Shown here piece after piece: positions 1 to 8,178 of a DNA stretch of 64,000 nucleotides (position 1 is its first letter; each line of letters begins with the position of its first letter). The position numbers and the translations under genes are program-made. This DNA is from Aminipila sp032051575 (GTDB lineage: Bacteria; Bacillota; Clostridia; Peptostreptococcales; Anaerovoracaceae): NCBI RefSeq assembly GCF_032051575.1, contig NZ_DAMBYD010000002.1, forward strand, positions 310,001 to 374,000. The letters are read 5' to 3'. The notes beneath the pieces were generated by a model. The model was not told the DNA's origin. It worked only from the letters and a program-made list of their open reading frames with translations, and did no database searches.

Positions 1-19
1 ATGAGGCAAAGGAAAAGGT

Positions 20-925
20 ATGTATTATAAAATTGAGAATGACATAATGGAAGAAACGGTTATAGACGACTGGGAGAAAAACCAAGAAGCAGTTGCTTTA
101 TTTACCAGTGCTGAATGGGAGCAGGCAGTGCATATACGGGCAAGCTATTTGCTGGAACAGAATCAGAATAATATTCGATTTTGCAAACTAGAGAGTTATG
201 CAGATTTTTTATTTGGGACTTTGAATATACCTCGTAAGCGGGAACATAATGAAAATACAGGCTTTGCTTTTTACATCTTAGAGAATAAGCTTATTTTTAT
301 TGATGATACAGATTTAGTAAAAAAAAGCATTGAAAAAATAATGTATAATAAGCTTCGAAAAGGCTACACCGTGGAACGATTTTTATATGATTTTCTAGTG
401 TCTTTAATTGAGGATGATGTATTATATTTAGCTGAAATTGAAAAAGACATAACCAAAATGGAGGAACTCATTTTAGCAAGAGAAGTAGAAGATTTTAATT
501 ATAAAATGCTTGGGCTGAAAAAGGAGATTTCCCGTTTGTATCGTTACTATAGCCAGCTGACTGATTTAGGGGAAGGTTTGTTTGACAATGAAATGGACTT
601 TTTTGGAAAAGATGACATTGCAACTTTTCGAATATTTACAGATCGTGTAGCCAGATTGCAGAGTGAAACCCAGGTACTTAGGGAGTATGCTATGCAGGTT
701 CAAGAGGTTTACCAGTCAGAAATTGGTATCAGGCAGAATGATGTAATGAAGGTATTGACCATGGTAACTACCATCTTTCTTCCATTAACTTTAATTGCTG
801 GATGGTATGGTATGAACTTTACCCACATGCCAGAGTTGAACTGGGTGTATGGGTATCCTATGGTCATCACACTGAGTATAGTAATAGTATTTATTTGTTT
901 GTGGATTTTTAAGAAAAAAATGTGA
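20..925 (+). CDS. CorA-family divalent cation (Mg2+) transporter
   Basis: The 301-residue protein has the layout of CorA/MIT transporters: a long soluble, helix-rich N-terminal part (about residues 1-240) and two C-terminal membrane helices. The family signature YGMNF lies at about residue 263, just after the first helix, and a second helix follows before a KKKM tail. CorA proteins form pentameric channels for Mg2+ and sometimes Co2+ or Ni2+. The ATG at 20 is preceded by AGGAAAAGG. An ATG at position 1 runs into a stop after nine codons. The gene stands alone and ends in a hairpin terminator that faces the nad operon. Family assignment is firm; the exact metal is not shown by the sequence. 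Confidence 0.9.
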   Translation: MYYKIENDIMEETVIDDWEKNQEAVALFTSAEWEQAVHIRASYLLEQNQNNIRFCKLESYADFLFGTLNIPRKREHNENTGFAFYILENKLIFIDDTDLVKKSIEKIMYNKLRKGYTVERFLYDFLVSLIEDDVLYLAEIEKDITKMEELILAREVEDFNYKMLGLKKEISRLYRYYSQLTDLGEGLFDNEMDFFGKDDIATFRIFTDRVARLQSETQVLREYAMQVQEVYQSEIGIRQNDVMKVLTMVTTIFLPLTLIAGWYGMNFTHMPELNWVYGYPMVITLSIVIVFICLWIFKKKM

Positions 926-954
926 GAGGGAACAGCTTCACTCTCACTTTTTTT
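911..954. terminator. Bidirectional rho-independent terminator, corA / nadC
   Basis: Arms GTGAGAG (922-928) and CTCTCAC (941-947) form a 7-bp stem. A T-run follows on the + strand (948-954) and another on the - strand (from A-rich 911-920). It serves both converging units. Confidence 0.85.
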
Positions 955-971
955 ATACAGCCTTTCTGAAG

Positions 972-1823
972 TTATTTTACACGCAGATTTTTAAGGGATA
1001 TATCCAATATTGGGGAAGAATGTGTCAGGGCACCACTGGAAATGTAGTCTACACCTATATCAACAAGTGCGGCCACATTTTCTCGGGTTATATTTCCAGA
1101 ACATTCTGTTTTCGCACGACCATGGATAATTTCAATTGCTTTTTTCATCATTTCAGGAGTCATATTATCCAGCATAATAATGTCAGCTCCAGCATTGACC
1201 GCTTCTCTTACCATATCCAGATTTTCAACTTCAACTTCAATTTTACGTACAAAAGGGGCATATTCCTTTGCCATTAAAATAGCTTTTTCTACGCCGCCAG
1301 CTGCGTTTATGTGGTTGTCTTTAAGAAGAACACCATCGGAAAGATTATAGCGGTGATTAAAGCCCCCGCCGACTTTCACCGCATATTTTTCAAATATTCG
1401 ATTGTTAGGTGTAGTTTTTCGAGTATCTAATAATTTAGTGTTTGAACCTGCAAGCAAATCTGCAATAGAACGGGTATAAGTAGCAATTCCACTCATTCTT
1501 TGCAAATAGTTAAGTGCAGTTCTTTCACCTGAAAGCAAAGCACGAATATCTCCACAAACAACAGCCATAATTTCACCATTCTTTACTGTATTTCCGTCTT
1601 TACAGTACATTTTAACTTCTACATTTTCATCTAGTAGTTCAAAGACTCTTTTAAAAATTTCCAGACCAGCAATTACACCATTTTGCTTGCAGATCAGATC
1701 AACTTCACCATGGCAGTATTCGGGCATTACTGCATTAGTGGTGATGTCCTCACTTGTAATATCCTCTGCAAGGGCCTGTAAGATTAACTTATCTGCATTT
1801 AGTTTCATAGAGATATTGTTCAT
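972..1823 (-). CDS. nadC: Nicotinate-nucleotide pyrophosphorylase (carboxylating)
   Basis: NadC (quinolinate phosphoribosyltransferase) converts quinolinate and PRPP to nicotinate mononucleotide, the third step of de novo NAD synthesis. The 283-residue length is typical. The substrate-binding stretch LDTRKTTPNNR followed by KYAVKVGGGFNHR and DGVLLKDNH lies at about residues 132-172, and IMLDNM sits in the C-terminal barrel. The ATG at 1823 has GAGGAAG six bases upstream. The alternative ATG at 1808 has no such site. The start lies inside the 3' end of nadB (35-base overlap), indicating translational coupling in a nadA-nadB-nadC operon. It ends at the bidirectional terminator 911-954. Confidence 0.96.
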   Translation of the reverse strand: MNNISMKLNADKLILQALAEDITSEDITTNAVMPEYCHGEVDLICKQNGVIAGLEIFKRVFELLDENVEVKMYCKDGNTVKNGEIMAVVCGDIRALLSGERTALNYLQRMSGIATYTRSIADLLAGSNTKLLDTRKTTPNNRIFEKYAVKVGGGFNHRYNLSDGVLLKDNHINAAGGVEKAILMAKEYAPFVRKIEVEVENLDMVREAVNAGADIIMLDNMTPEMMKKAIEIIHGRAKTECSGNITRENVAALVDIGVDYISSGALTHSSPILDISLKNLRVK

Positions 1824-3162
1824 GGCTCTTCCTCATCCTTTCGATTTCATTTAATATATTGTGTTTATATTGATTTAAAAGTCTCTGATCGTTCATATAG
1901 AAATTTACATCCAGATTTTCAATTAAACGTGCTGTTAAGGATTCTGATGCAGGGGTGATTAAAGGAGATATGGGTGAGTGTTGTAATATTTTCTTACTTA
2001 TATGCTTTGCAGCACGTTTTGCGAAAACTAAGCTTTCCAGTAATGAATTGCTGGCAAGTCTGTTAGAACCATGAACTCCGTTACAGCTGGTTTCTCCCAC
2101 AGCATACAAGCGGTGCATTGATGTTTTGCTATATTTATCTACATGGATTCCACCCATAAAATAATGCTGGGCAGGGACTACGGGGATACATTCCTTTGTG
2201 ATATCATAGCCCTCATTTAAGCAGTATTCATATATATTAGGGAAATGCTTCATAATAATGTCTTGTGCAATTGGCAGCATGGAAAGCCATACGTGTGGTG
2301 TATGATCAATTTCCATCTGCTTGTAAATTTCTTTTGTAACCACGTCTCTAGGCAGAAGCTCATCAACAAAACGTTCCATTTTAGCATTCAGAAGCATGGC
2401 TCCTTCACCACGAACGGATTCGGAGATTAAAAAGCTTCTCCCTGATTTGCTGGTGTATAGAGTAGTAGGGTGTATTTGTATATAATCAATGTTTTGAAGG
2501 CCTATATGGTGCTTTAAAGCAATGCCAAGGGCATCTCCAGTTAAATGATTAAAATTAGTAGAATGCTTAAATAGGCCGCCAATTCCACCACTGGCCCAAA
2601 CCGTATATTTTGCCTCAATTGTAATTAACTCACCGTTCTTGGTTTTGCATATTATTCCATGACACTGATTCTTGTCTTCTAATATATCAAGCATGGTGAC
2701 ATACTCCAAAATCTCTACGTTATCAAGTGCCTTAACCTGTCTCAATAATTTTGAGGTTATTTCTTTACCAGTAATATCTTGATGAAAAAGAATTCTTGGA
2801 ATAGAATGGGCACCTTCCTTTGTAAAAATAAAGTTTTGACCGTCTCTTTCAAATTCAACATCATAGTTTACTAAATCCCGAATTATTTCTTGAGATGAGC
2901 GAATCATTATATTTACTGATTCTTTATTATTTTCGTAATGTCCCGCATGGAGGGTATCATTAAAGAAACTCTGATAATCAGCTTCATTCCTCATCATGCA
3001 AATTCCACCTTGCGCAAGATATGAATCACTATTTTCCAAGGCATCTTTAGTTATTATTAGTATATTTTTATCTTTTGGAAGATTTAACGCGCAGAATAAC
3101 CCGGACACACCACTTCCCACTATTACTATGTCTGTTTTAATATTTGTATTTAATTTAGTCAT
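1789..3162 (-). CDS. nadB: L-aspartate oxidase
   Basis: NadB oxidises L-aspartate to iminoaspartate with FAD, giving the substrate for NadA. The N-terminal dinucleotide fold shows VIVGSGVSGLFCALNL (about residues 13-28). Further succinate dehydrogenase/fumarate reductase-family landmarks are SGRSFLISESVRGEGA, PAQHYFMGGIHVD and GETSCNGVHGSNRLASNSL. At 457 residues it is shorter than the E. coli enzyme because the C-terminal helical domain is reduced, as is common in Firmicutes. It lies between nadA (4-base gap) and nadC (35-base overlap). Anaerobes use fumarate or quinones rather than O2 as acceptor; that is known of the family, not visible here. Confidence 0.95.
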   Translation of the reverse strand: MTKLNTNIKTDIVIVGSGVSGLFCALNLPKDKNILIITKDALENSDSYLAQGGICMMRNEADYQSFFNDTLHAGHYENNKESVNIMIRSSQEIIRDLVNYDVEFERDGQNFIFTKEGAHSIPRILFHQDITGKEITSKLLRQVKALDNVEILEYVTMLDILEDKNQCHGIICKTKNGELITIEAKYTVWASGGIGGLFKHSTNFNHLTGDALGIALKHHIGLQNIDYIQIHPTTLYTSKSGRSFLISESVRGEGAMLLNAKMERFVDELLPRDVVTKEIYKQMEIDHTPHVWLSMLPIAQDIIMKHFPNIYEYCLNEGYDITKECIPVVPAQHYFMGGIHVDKYSKTSMHRLYAVGETSCNGVHGSNRLASNSLLESLVFAKRAAKHISKKILQHSPISPLITPASESLTARLIENLDVNFYMNDQRLLNQYKHNILNEIERMRKSHEQYLYETKCR

Positions 3163-3166
3163 AGCA

Positions 3167-4075
3167 CTATTCCCCTAATTCCAGCATTCTTTTAAGAGGA
3201 AAGCTGGCTTTGTTTTTTATATCTTCTTTGAGAACTACTATATTTGTATTGTTTTTCAATACATCATAAACATTTTCTAAGGATATTTTTTTCATATCGG
3301 AACAGCATTGCCTTGAATTTGCAGTATAAAAGTGCTTATGAGGATTTTTCTGTTTTAACTGATACAAAACACCAATTTCTGTGCAGATTATAAATTCATT
3401 GCATGAACTTTCTGTAGCATATTGAATGATTCCTGAGGTACTCCCTACATAATCACCAAGCTTTACAACATCAGGTGTACATTCAGGATGAACTAAAATC
3501 TTAGCATTTGGATTTAATTCTTTTGCATTTAGGACGTCTTCTTTACTTATGTCTGCATGTACGTGGCAGAAGCCATCGTTAAATATAAAGTTCTTGCCTG
3601 GAAGTTGAGAGGCAACAAACCGGCCTAAGTTTTCATCTGGAATAAAATAAATGTTCTTATTTGGCAGCGCTTTTACTATTTTTAAAGCATTTGCAGAGGT
3701 CACACATACATCACTGTGGGCTTTTAGTTCTGCTGTTGAATTGATATAGCATACCACAGCCACATCAGGGTGTTCATTTTTTACCGCATCTATTTTATCA
3801 ATTCCTGCCATGTCTGCCATAGGGCAATGCGCAGCAGCATCAGGAATCAGAACCGTTTTCTGGGGATTAAGAAGTTTTGCACTTTCGCCCATAAATGTAA
3901 CTCCACAGAGGACTATGGTTTCCTGAGGTACTTCTGTGGCAATTTTGCTTAAATAGTAAGAATCTCCTATATAATCGGCAATTTCCTGTATCTCATCATT
4001 TACATAATAATGTGCCAGAATTACAGCATTTTTTTCTTCTTTCAATTTTTGGATTTTTTTAACAAGCAAACTCAT
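3167..4075 (-). CDS. nadA: Quinolinate synthase (4Fe-4S)
   Basis: NadA condenses iminoaspartate with dihydroxyacetone phosphate to quinolinate on an oxygen-sensitive [4Fe-4S] cluster. The 302-residue protein has the three cysteine regions expected for cluster binding: LCGVTFM (about residue 78), HPECTPDV (about 198) and RQCCSDMKK (about 283). AHYYVNDEIQ near the N-terminus belongs to the substrate pocket. It is the first gene of the nadABC operon, with an AGGAGGAT ribosome binding site just upstream of the ATG at 4075. A clear SigA promoter with overlapping direct repeats lies in 4124-4175. Identity is secure. Confidence 0.96.
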   Translation of the reverse strand: MSLLVKKIQKLKEEKNAVILAHYYVNDEIQEIADYIGDSYYLSKIATEVPQETIVLCGVTFMGESAKLLNPQKTVLIPDAAAHCPMADMAGIDKIDAVKNEHPDVAVVCYINSTAELKAHSDVCVTSANALKIVKALPNKNIYFIPDENLGRFVASQLPGKNFIFNDGFCHVHADISKEDVLNAKELNPNAKILVHPECTPDVVKLGDYVGSTSGIIQYATESSCNEFIICTEIGVLYQLKQKNPHKHFYTANSRQCCSDMKKISLENVYDVLKNNTNIVVLKEDIKNKASFPLKRMLELGE

Positions 4076-4123
4076 TATTTATCCTCCTATGATTAATTGA
4101 ATGTATTTTTAAAGTGTTATACA

Positions 4124-4175
4124 AGATGAAATTATAACATATGAATATACATATGACAAGACATATGAATATATA
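4124..4175 (-). promoter_or_regulatory. nadA promoter with three 12-bp-spaced ACATATGA repeats
   Basis: On the - strand TTGTCA (4154-4159) and TATAAT (4131-4136) are separated by exactly 17 bp. The + strand carries ACATATGA at 4137, 4149 and 4161, three copies at an exact 12-bp period, covering the spacer and the -35 box. The geometry fits a repressor operator. A niacin- or NAD-responsive repressor such as NiaR would make sense, but the protein is inferred. The rest of the 353-base gap (4176-4428) holds AT-rich sequence and the leader of the divergent gene. Confidence 0.6.
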
Positions 4176-4428
4176 AAAAGTATGCATATATGGTAAATAC
4201 TAGCTATTGAAAAATAGCAAAAGAAAAATGAAATTATATTTACAAATACTTTCAAATTAGATATGATAACAAATGGATGGTATTCAGAAGAAACTATACC
4301 TATAAGAATAATATAAACAAATCATATTTTTCATGTTGGGTAATCACACACTATGATTTTAGTAAACTCATAGATGGGCTGATATCAGGAAATCAGACTC
4401 AGTGTCTCCGAATTAAGGAGGTGATTAT

Positions 4429-5280
4429 TTGAAAATAGGATTTATTGGGGCAGGAAAGGTAGGCGTTTCATTAGGAAAGCATATTCTGGAATGTTCACAA
4501 GACACAACAACAAAGGTCATAGGATATTATGACCAATCTTCTTTAGCGGCTGTGGAAGCTGCTAATTTTACAAGTACGAAACAATATAGCAACATGGAAC
4601 AATTAGTTCAAGATAGTGAGATGATTTTTGTTACGGTAAGTGATGATGCAATCTCCTCCGTCTGGGAAAAACTAAAAGGGTTATCCATTGAAGAAAAATT
4701 TGTTTGCCATTGTAGTGGCTCATTAACATCGGCCATATTCTTAGGTATTAATCAGTATAATGCATACGGTTATTCTATCCATCCACTCTTTGCGGTCAGT
4801 GATAAACTGACTTCTTACCAAAAACTCAAACAAGCTATTTTTACAATTGAAGGAGAGCAGTCTGGCTTACAGATAATGACTGAGTTTATTCAAAAACTTG
4901 GGAATACTGTTGTTCAAATCAAGGCAGAAGACAAAGTTATTTATCATGCAGCAGCTGTATTCGGAAGCAACCTTATGGTAGGTCTTGCAGATATCAGCAT
5001 ACAGATGATGATGGACTGTGGATTCTCTAAGCAGGAAGCCATGAGGGCATTAGAACCACTTATGACTGGAAACTTAAATCAGGTTCTTAAAGCAGGCAGT
5101 GAAGCTGCTTTAACAGGTCCAGTGGAAAGAAATGATGTGCAGACTGTAAGAAGGCATAAAGACGCATTAAATGAACAGCAGAAAGAGATTTACAAAGCTC
5201 TTTCCATTCATCTTGTGTCCATAGCAAAGAAAAAAAATAAAGAGAAAGATTATAGTGAGCTGGAGGAAATATTAAAATGA
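4429..5280 (+). CDS. Rossmann-fold / DUF2520 protein, candidate PanG-type ketopantoate reductase
   Basis: The 283-residue protein starts with a Rossmann nucleotide-binding loop (IGFIGAGKVGVSLGKHI, residues 3-19) and has a helical C-terminal domain of the 6-phosphogluconate dehydrogenase-like type (DUF2520). The start is TTG, preceded by an almost perfect site, AAGGAGGTGAT. Its stop overlaps the panB start by four bases (ATGA), so the two are translationally coupled. In Francisella and some Firmicutes an alternative ketopantoate reductase, PanG, does the NADPH step after PanB; a DUF2520 protein coupled to panB with no panE nearby is the natural candidate. The fold is secure, the specific reaction is inference. 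Confidence 0.75.
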   Translation: MKIGFIGAGKVGVSLGKHILECSQDTTTKVIGYYDQSSLAAVEAANFTSTKQYSNMEQLVQDSEMIFVTVSDDAISSVWEKLKGLSIEEKFVCHCSGSLTSAIFLGINQYNAYGYSIHPLFAVSDKLTSYQKLKQAIFTIEGEQSGLQIMTEFIQKLGNTVVQIKAEDKVIYHAAAVFGSNLMVGLADISIQMMMDCGFSKQEAMRALEPLMTGNLNQVLKAGSEAALTGPVERNDVQTVRRHKDALNEQQKEIYKALSIHLVSIAKKKNKEKDYSELEEILK

Positions 5281-6104
5281 AAAATACCGTATCAACATTA
5301 CAGGAACAGAAAAACAATAATGAAAAAATAACGATGCTGACTGCATATGATTATTCTACAGCGAAATTGATGGATCAGGCAGGAATTAACTGCATTCTAG
5401 TGGGAGATTCATTAGGAATGGTTATGTTGGGCTATCAGGATACTTTATCGGTAACCATGGAGGATATGATTCATCATACCAAGGCGGTAACAAGAGGATG
5501 TACAGAAACATTTGTGGTTGCAGACATGCCTTTTATGTCTTATCAGGCTTCAGTATACGATGCTGTTGTAAATGCAGGCAGACTGATAAAGGAAGGCGGA
5601 GCACAGGCTATAAAACTGGAGGGTGGTTTAGAGGTATGTCCTCAAATAGAGGCCATAGTAAAAGCGTCGATTCCGGTAATGGCTCATTTAGGGCTGACCC
5701 CACAATCGGTAAATGCATTTGGAGGATTTAAAGTGCAGGGCAAGGATGAAGAAGCCGCAAAACGTCTTTTGAAGGAAGCCTTAGCAGTACAAGAAGCAGG
5801 CGCTTTTGCAGTAGTGCTGGAATGTGTTCCTGCAAAACTTGCAGAATTGATTTCTTCTAGATTAGGAATTCCTACGATTGGAATTGGAGCAGGAAAAGGC
5901 TGTGATGGGCAAGTTCTTGTTTATCAGGATATGCTTGCCATGTACGGAGGATTCAGGCCTAAGTTTGTTAAACAGTATGCCAATGTTGGCGAACAGATGA
6001 AAAAGGCCTTCGCAGACTATATCTGTGAGACAAAGAACGGAAGTTTCCCATCAGAGGAGCATACCTTTAAAATTTCAGACGATGTTTTAGAAAAGCTGTA
6101 TTAG
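5277..6104 (+). CDS. panB: 3-methyl-2-oxobutanoate hydroxymethyltransferase
   Basis: PanB transfers a hydroxymethyl group from methylene-tetrahydrofolate to 2-oxoisovalerate to make ketopantoate, the first committed step to pantothenate and CoA. Length (275 aa) is typical. Visible family motifs are GDSLGMVMLGY (about residues 42-52), DMPFMSY (about 83), IKLEGG (about 115) and MAHLGLTPQS (about 137), with GIGAGKGCDGQVLV (about 203) near the active site. It follows the DUF2520 gene by overlap. panC and panD are not downstream, so this is a two-gene unit ending in the hairpin at 6248. Confidence 0.96.
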   Translation: MKNTVSTLQEQKNNNEKITMLTAYDYSTAKLMDQAGINCILVGDSLGMVMLGYQDTLSVTMEDMIHHTKAVTRGCTETFVVADMPFMSYQASVYDAVVNAGRLIKEGGAQAIKLEGGLEVCPQIEAIVKASIPVMAHLGLTPQSVNAFGGFKVQGKDEEAAKRLLKEALAVQEAGAFAVVLECVPAKLAELISSRLGIPTIGIGAGKGCDGQVLVYQDMLAMYGGFRPKFVKQYANVGEQMKKAFADYICETKNGSFPSEEHTFKISDDVLEKLY

Positions 6105-6247
6105 TTAAATTAGCCCAATTGGGAAATCAGTTTTTGCTTGAGAAAACAGCATGCGGTAACATGCAGTCACATGGGCTGGTCCTATCAATAGCGTAATTTT
6201 GTAATCACATAAGCTGCTGCTCTCAAAAATGAATAAATACAATTTTT

Positions 6248-6284
6248 ACGGTAGCTTTTTTTGCAAAAGCTACCGTATTTTCTT
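6248..6284 (+). terminator. Rho-independent terminator after panB
   Basis: A 12-bp perfect stem, ACGGTAGCTTTT (6248-6259) with AAAAGCTACCGT (6265-6276), has a 5-base loop and is followed by ATTTTCTT. The 140 bases between panB and this hairpin show no gene. Confidence 0.8.
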
Positions 6285-6307
6285 CAATTTATTTTAGTAA
6301 AAGTTTA

Positions 6308-7162
6308 TTATTTTAATCTTATAAATGCTGCAAAGTTACCCCGCTTTTCTCCCATTACTCTATGGGAATAAAGTAGTTCGGGGTTACAGCAGGTGCAGAT
6401 ATCAGGTATAGATATATATTCTGGTGAAATTCCAGCTTCTAAAAAATTCTGTCTGCAGGCTTCCCAAAGATTTAATTGATATTTCCCCGGAATGGTTGGA
6501 TAAAAAAGGGACTGCCACAATTCAGGGGTATAGGATTTCTTAAACATATCAATTACTTCTTGACTGACTTCGTAGCAATCCTGGCAGATGGAGGGTCCAA
6601 TTGCAACAATTATGTTTTTAGCATTGCAACCGTAAACCTCAACCATTTTGTCTACTACTTTAGTTCCCATTTTATTTACAGTTCCTCTCCATCCGGAATG
6701 TGCAGCACCTATTACTTTTTTTACAGGGTCCAGAAGAAGCAGAGGAACGCAGTCAGCATAAAAAGTAGTAAGAACAATGTGAGGAATGTTGGTAATGAGC
6801 CCGTCAATGTCATTATAGTCTTTAAGCTGATCAAACCCTTTTCCCCGATCATCCCAATCAACCACTTTAATGTTAGTTGTATGTGTCTGACTTGAGGCGA
6901 CAATATAATGAGGGTCAAACCCCATAGCATTACCTAGTCTCTTATAATTTTCAACTACACTATGGGGAGCATCACCTCTAGTTAAACTGACATTCATAGA
7001 GGAAAAATCCCCAGTGCTTACCCCGCCTAATCTGGTAGAAAATCCGTGAATAACTGAATCCTGAGATTCAAAAGAAGGAACAGTCAGATAAGGCACATCC
7101 CCACTATGAAAGGTTAATGGAGCTACAGAAATTTTACGGTTTATTTTATTCTCATTAAACAT
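6308..7162 (-). CDS. pgeF: Peptidoglycan editing factor PgeF / laccase-domain protein (YfiH family)
   Basis: The 284-residue protein has the three conserved metal-site regions of the YfiH/Cu-oxidase_4 family: SSQTH (about residue 110), TTFYADCVPLLL (about 142-153) and AAHSGWRGTV (about 163-172). The family was first called polyphenol oxidase; members act as purine nucleoside phosphorylase/adenosine deaminase-type enzymes (LACC1 family) and as a peptidoglycan editing factor in E. coli. The ATG at 7162 opens a typical family N-terminus. It is a single gene that converges on panB. The family is certain; the physiological role in this organism is not. Confidence 0.9.
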   Translation of the reverse strand: MFNENKINRKISVAPLTFHSGDVPYLTVPSFESQDSVIHGFSTRLGGVSTGDFSSMNVSLTRGDAPHSVVENYKRLGNAMGFDPHYIVASSQTHTTNIKVVDWDDRGKGFDQLKDYNDIDGLITNIPHIVLTTFYADCVPLLLLDPVKKVIGAAHSGWRGTVNKMGTKVVDKMVEVYGCNAKNIIVAIGPSICQDCYEVSQEVIDMFKKSYTPELWQSLFYPTIPGKYQLNLWEACRQNFLEAGISPEYISIPDICTCCNPELLYSHRVMGEKRGNFAAFIRLK

Positions 7163-7249
7163 AGTTACAAATTCCTTTACTTAAAAGTATATACTTTATT
7201 ATATTAATAGAATCAATTGCTAGTCAACTAAGTTTAAATTTCCCGGATA

Positions 7250-7504
7250 CTATCGCCCACAGTAGTAGGCAATAGCTTTACTTGTAAATTCGGCTGTCCC
7301 TTTGCCGCCAGCACTGTCGATAGATTCCATAAAACGTTCATCGCTAGAGTACATTTGCCCTAAACCTGCTAATATTTCTTTAGTACAAGTATAATAATTT
7401 TTAGTAATCGTATCCTGTAATAATTTGACTTGATTCTGTACAGCTTCTGATTCAGGAGATTCCTGAAGAAGCTTTCCGAACTCAATAAAGTTTTGCATTA
7501 ACAT
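7250..7504 (-). pseudogene. C-terminal TipAS fragment of the broken MerR gene
   Basis: This 84-codon open frame encodes the second half of a TipAS antibiotic-recognition domain, including KNYYTCTKEILAGLGQMY and DERF. It is in the same frame as the MerR gene upstream (7520-7984), separated only by a TAG codon and five sense codons. The ATG at 7504 has no convincing ribosome binding site. The simplest reading is one original reading frame interrupted by a nonsense change (TGG to TAG at 7520-7522). A separately translated TipAS-like protein is possible, since Streptomyces makes one from an internal start in tipA. Confidence 0.7.
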
Positions 7505-7519
7505 AAGGCTGGTATCACT

Positions 7520-7984
7520 CTATTCTTTGCTGGAATAGTTTTTTGTTTTTACTTCATATTCTTTATAAGCGTCAGTGTGCCCCCAGCTGGCTTTCGCTTC
7601 TTTAGCATATTGTTCTAACTTTTCTGTATTAAAGGCTTTAAAATTCATTGGATTTACTCCCTTATTTGTTATTTCAAGAGCAAGGTTAATTAGGTTATCC
7701 AGATGTTCTTGTTTTAATCTAAGCAAATCAATCTGCTGGCTTAATGCTTTATTTCTGTCAAAGTCCGGACTGTCTAATATCTGTTTTATTTCTTTTAATG
7801 AAAACTCCAGTTCACGGAACAACAAAATTTGCTGTAAGCGTTCTAATGCTGTATCGTCATACAGTCTGTAACCTGAATCGGTTGTTTCGCTTGGATTCAA
7901 TAAACCAATGGTATCATAATAATGAAGAGTGCGTACGCTCACTCCCGCTAATTTACTTACTTCGTTAACAGTCATCATAGTCAT
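7520..7984 (-). CDS. MerR-family regulator (TipA-like), truncated by an in-frame amber codon
   Basis: Residues 1-75 form a MerR winged helix with LAGVSVRTLHYYDTIGLL, followed by a coiled dimerisation helix. From about residue 115 the TipAS drug-binding domain begins (LEQYAKEAKASWGHTDAYKEY) and stops at YSSKE followed by TAG. Family members continue with tryptophan there, and the remaining domain is found in frame downstream (7250-7504). A TGG to TAG change would explain it. The protein may still bind DNA but should have lost most of its ligand pocket. Its own promoter has the 19-bp spacer typical of MerR control, so autoregulation is likely. Confidence 0.8.
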   Translation of the reverse strand: MTMMTVNEVSKLAGVSVRTLHYYDTIGLLNPSETTDSGYRLYDDTALERLQQILLFRELEFSLKEIKQILDSPDFDRNKALSQQIDLLRLKQEHLDNLINLALEITNKGVNPMNFKAFNTEKLEQYAKEAKASWGHTDAYKEYEVKTKNYSSKE

Positions 7985-8005
7985 TACCTCCTCTTGATGT
8001 AGTAT

Positions 8006-8036
8006 ATCATAAGCTATGACGTAACGTTAGAGTCAA
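8006..8036 (-). promoter_or_regulatory. MerR-type promoter with 19-bp spacer
   Basis: Read on the - strand, TTGACT (8031-8036) and TATGAT (8006-8011) are 19 bp apart rather than 17. The spacer contains a dyad centred on ACGT-T-ACGT. The overlong spacer with a central dyad is the hallmark of promoters that MerR proteins activate by DNA distortion. Confidence 0.8.
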
Positions 8037-8128
8037 TAGCTAAATTGTATTTAAAAGTAAAATGTAATAGTGAATTCTTGATTGCACTAGTAAGCTGGTG
8101 TTTGTCAAAATGACTTTTTCGTTAGGCT

Positions 8129-8138
8129 ATGTTATAAT
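8129..8138 (+). promoter_or_regulatory. Extended -10 promoter for the GNAT gene
   Basis: TGT followed by TATAAT (8133-8138) forms an extended -10 element 41 bases before the start at 8179. No good -35 is seen. Confidence 0.5.
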
Positions 8139-8178
8139 AAATGGAAAAATATAGTTATAAATAGAAAACGAGGGGAAA

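Noticed and set aside
7520..7522. Amber codon as a recoded (pyrrolysine) position
   Set aside because: No pyl genes or pyrrolysine-insertion context were seen, and TAG is used as an ordinary stop here, for example at the end of panB. A nonsense change is simpler.
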